From Bacillota bacterium (GTDB lineage Bacteria > Bacillota > Clostridia > Peptostreptococcales > Thermotaleaceae), in assembly GCA_023623095.1 (NCBI GenBank), contig JAMNXX010000290.1:1-6606 (forward strand): DNA of 6,606 nt, in the 5' to 3' direction. A program made the translations under genes and the position numbers. Below are positions 5,213-6,606 of the stretch, in pieces (positions within the stretch are counted from its first letter, which is position 1; every line of letters starts with the position of its first letter). A model generated the notes under the pieces. That model was not told where the DNA came from and did not search any database. It saw only the letters and a program-made list of their open reading frames with translations.

Positions 5213-6606
5213 TTATTTGTTTTTTAATATTTCCTTTCTGGAATATTCTTCTCCAAACATCAGATATTCTCTTTCTGCATCAGTGATATCCTTATATGAA
5301 CGCTTTGCAATTGCTGCCAAAACAGCTCCGATCAATATCCATAACAGGATCATCCCCCATTCATAGGGCCACTGCAGAGAGCCAGGTCCGATGGGCAGAT
5401 AAAGCGATATAAATCCTGCAGAAACAAGAACAGCCATAATCCCTACGAATCTTGCTCTTTTTACCTCAAACGGTCGTTTTAAACCAGGTTCATTTTTCCT
5501 GAGCATAACAAATGATAGCGAAACCATGAAATATGCAATAACTGTTCCAAATGCACTGGCATTTACAAACCAAACCAAAGCATTTTTCCCTAACAAAGGC
5601 GATACACAGCAAATAATCCCTACCAAGATAGTCGCAGCAGTAGGCGTTTTATATCTTGGATGAACCTTAGCAAATACCTCGGGCAGCATCTTTGCTCTAG
5701 CCATCGCAAAGATGACGCGGGTTGCACCTACGATAAAACCATTCCAACTTGTCAGAATCCCGCATATTCCACCGGCGATCAATATTTTTCCCCATATCGG
5801 AGAACCAAAAGCATATGCCATCGAATCCGCTACCGGAACAGAAGCCGTATCTCTTATTTCAGCAGGCGCAGAGAGTGAAATTCCTAATATCATTAAAATA
5901 TACCAAGCTGCTGCCATGCAAATGGAGAAAATGAGCACCCCTGCGATCTGTCTAAGAGGGATGTTCATCTCCTCAGCAGACTGCGGAATAACGTCAAATC
6001 CCACAAACATGGATGGAGCCATTAACAGTACTGCAACCAATCCAGAGACCCCTGTGAAAGTGGGAACTGCATATTCGATGCTCCCCTTGGTGATGCCTCC
6101 AAATAAAAATATAAGTCCGACCAAAACTAACCCGATTGTTGCCATTACCTGGAAAATTGCAGAAGTTTTAACGCCTATATGATTCAGTACAGATAGTAAA
6201 AATGCACAGGCAATTCCAACGATCGCCCAAGAAAAATAAACATCATATCCGGCTATTGTCCATAGATATCCCTTATCAGGTATCGGAAGCACATAGTTAA
6301 CCGCCGTTGCTATAGCAATGCCTTCCCAAGCAGATACCCCTACATAAGCAAAGCAAATTGCCCAGGCACAGATCCATGAAGCCTTATAGCCCATTCCCCG
6401 GTAAGCAAAAACAAGCTCCCCTCCGGCCAATGGAAGCGCAGGCGTCAATTCAGCATATGTTAACCCTACAAAAATACATAAAATTGCACCAATGACAAAT
6501 GCCAAAATTGCACCCAGCACCCCTGCCTGTGTGACCCAGTGTCCTGCCAGCATAATCCAGCCCCATCCGATCATCGTACCGAAAGACAATGCGAGCACAT
6601 CCGTTC
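5213..6606 (-). CDS. APC-superfamily amino acid/amine permease, paralogue 2 (5' end cut by window edge)
   Basis: Membrane transporter of the same APC subgroup as the product of 1-1426, sharing roughly three fifths of residues by eye and aligning over its whole length with very few gaps. The frame is open to the right edge: the codons before 6598 read T-D, matching GRTDVLA in the paralogue, so about 15 N-terminal residues lie outside and the GTG at 6598 is internal. TM1 holds FGTMIGWGWIMLAGHW, the loop after TM2 AELTPALPLAGGE, and the TM6 region VGFDVIPQSAEEMNIP. The charged tail EREYLMFGEEYSRKEILKNK ends at a TAA (5213-5215). TM1 differs from the paralogue just after the glycine motif (LAGH against LPAS), hinting at a different substrate. 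The gene has its own terminator (5155-5180), and its promoter lies outside the window. It may be a target of the neighbouring sigma-54 activator, but this is inference. Confidence 0.93.
   Translation of the reverse strand, partial: TDVLALSFGTMIGWGWIMLAGHWVTQAGVLGAILAFVIGAILCIFVGLTYAELTPALPLAGGELVFAYRGMGYKASWICAWAICFAYVGVSAWEGIAIATAVNYVLPIPDKGYLWTIAGYDVYFSWAIVGIACAFLLSVLNHIGVKTSAIFQVMATIGLVLVGLIFLFGGITKGSIEYAVPTFTGVSGLVAVLLMAPSMFVGFDVIPQSAEEMNIPLRQIAGVLIFSICMAAAWYILMILGISLSAPAEIRDTASVPVADSMAYAFGSPIWGKILIAGGICGILTSWNGFIVGATRVIFAMARAKMLPEVFAKVHPRYKTPTAATILVGIICCVSPLLGKNALVWFVNASAFGTVIAYFMVSLSFVMLRKNEPGLKRPFEVKRARFVGIMAVLVSAGFISLYLPIGPGSLQWPYEWGMILLWILIGAVLAAIAKRSYKDITDAEREYLMFGEEYSRKEILKNK

Noticed and set aside
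5712..6182. Plus-strand open frame of 156 codons
   Set aside because: It is antisense to the core of permease 2 and has no recognisable domain; it is a shadow of the real gene.
6596..6598. GTG as the start codon of permease 2
   Set aside because: The frame stays open to the edge and the preceding residues T-D match GRTDVLA in the paralogue; starting here would cut into TM1.

Overview
The window looks like part of a chromosome from a low-to-moderate GC Firmicute, most likely an anaerobic clostridial bacterium. This is an inference from the AT-rich intergenic DNA, the strong GGAG-type ribosome binding sites, the sigma-A-type promoter and the style of the proteins; nothing here fixes the genus. 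All four genes lie on the minus strand, so the locus is transcribed from right to left.

Layout in order of transcription: (1) an APC-superfamily permease (5213-6606) that lacks only about its first 15 residues at the right edge and ends in a clear rho-independent terminator (5155-5180); (2) a 352-base intergenic region with a sigma-A-type extended -10 promoter (5023-5050) and a leader of about 155 nt; (3) a membrane sensor histidine kinase (2794-4860) with an extracytoplasmic solute-binding (Venus flytrap, SBP_bac_3-like) domain, a PAS-like domain and a complete HisKA/HATPase core; (4) an NtrC-family response regulator (1458-2813) with REC, sigma-54 AAA+ and Fis-type HTH domains, overlapping the kinase gene by 20 nt; (5) 31 nt further on, a second APC permease (1-1426), clearly paralogous to the first, that reads off the left edge a few residues before its expected end.

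The genes read as one ligand-sensing and uptake module. The kinase probably senses an extracellular small molecule directly through its flytrap domain and phosphorylates the regulator. The regulator is an intact sigma-54 activator (GAFTGA loop present), so it should switch on at least one sigma-54 promoter, but I find no good -24/-12 element in the visible non-coding DNA. The likeliest targets are the region upstream of the right-hand permease or a catabolic operon outside the window. The left-hand permease appears to be co-transcribed with its regulators. The substrate cannot be named: amines or amino acids are typical of the permease superfamily, but the residues expected to hold an alpha-amino acid in the sensor domain are partly replaced. 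I see no RNA genes, mobile elements or CRISPR arrays.
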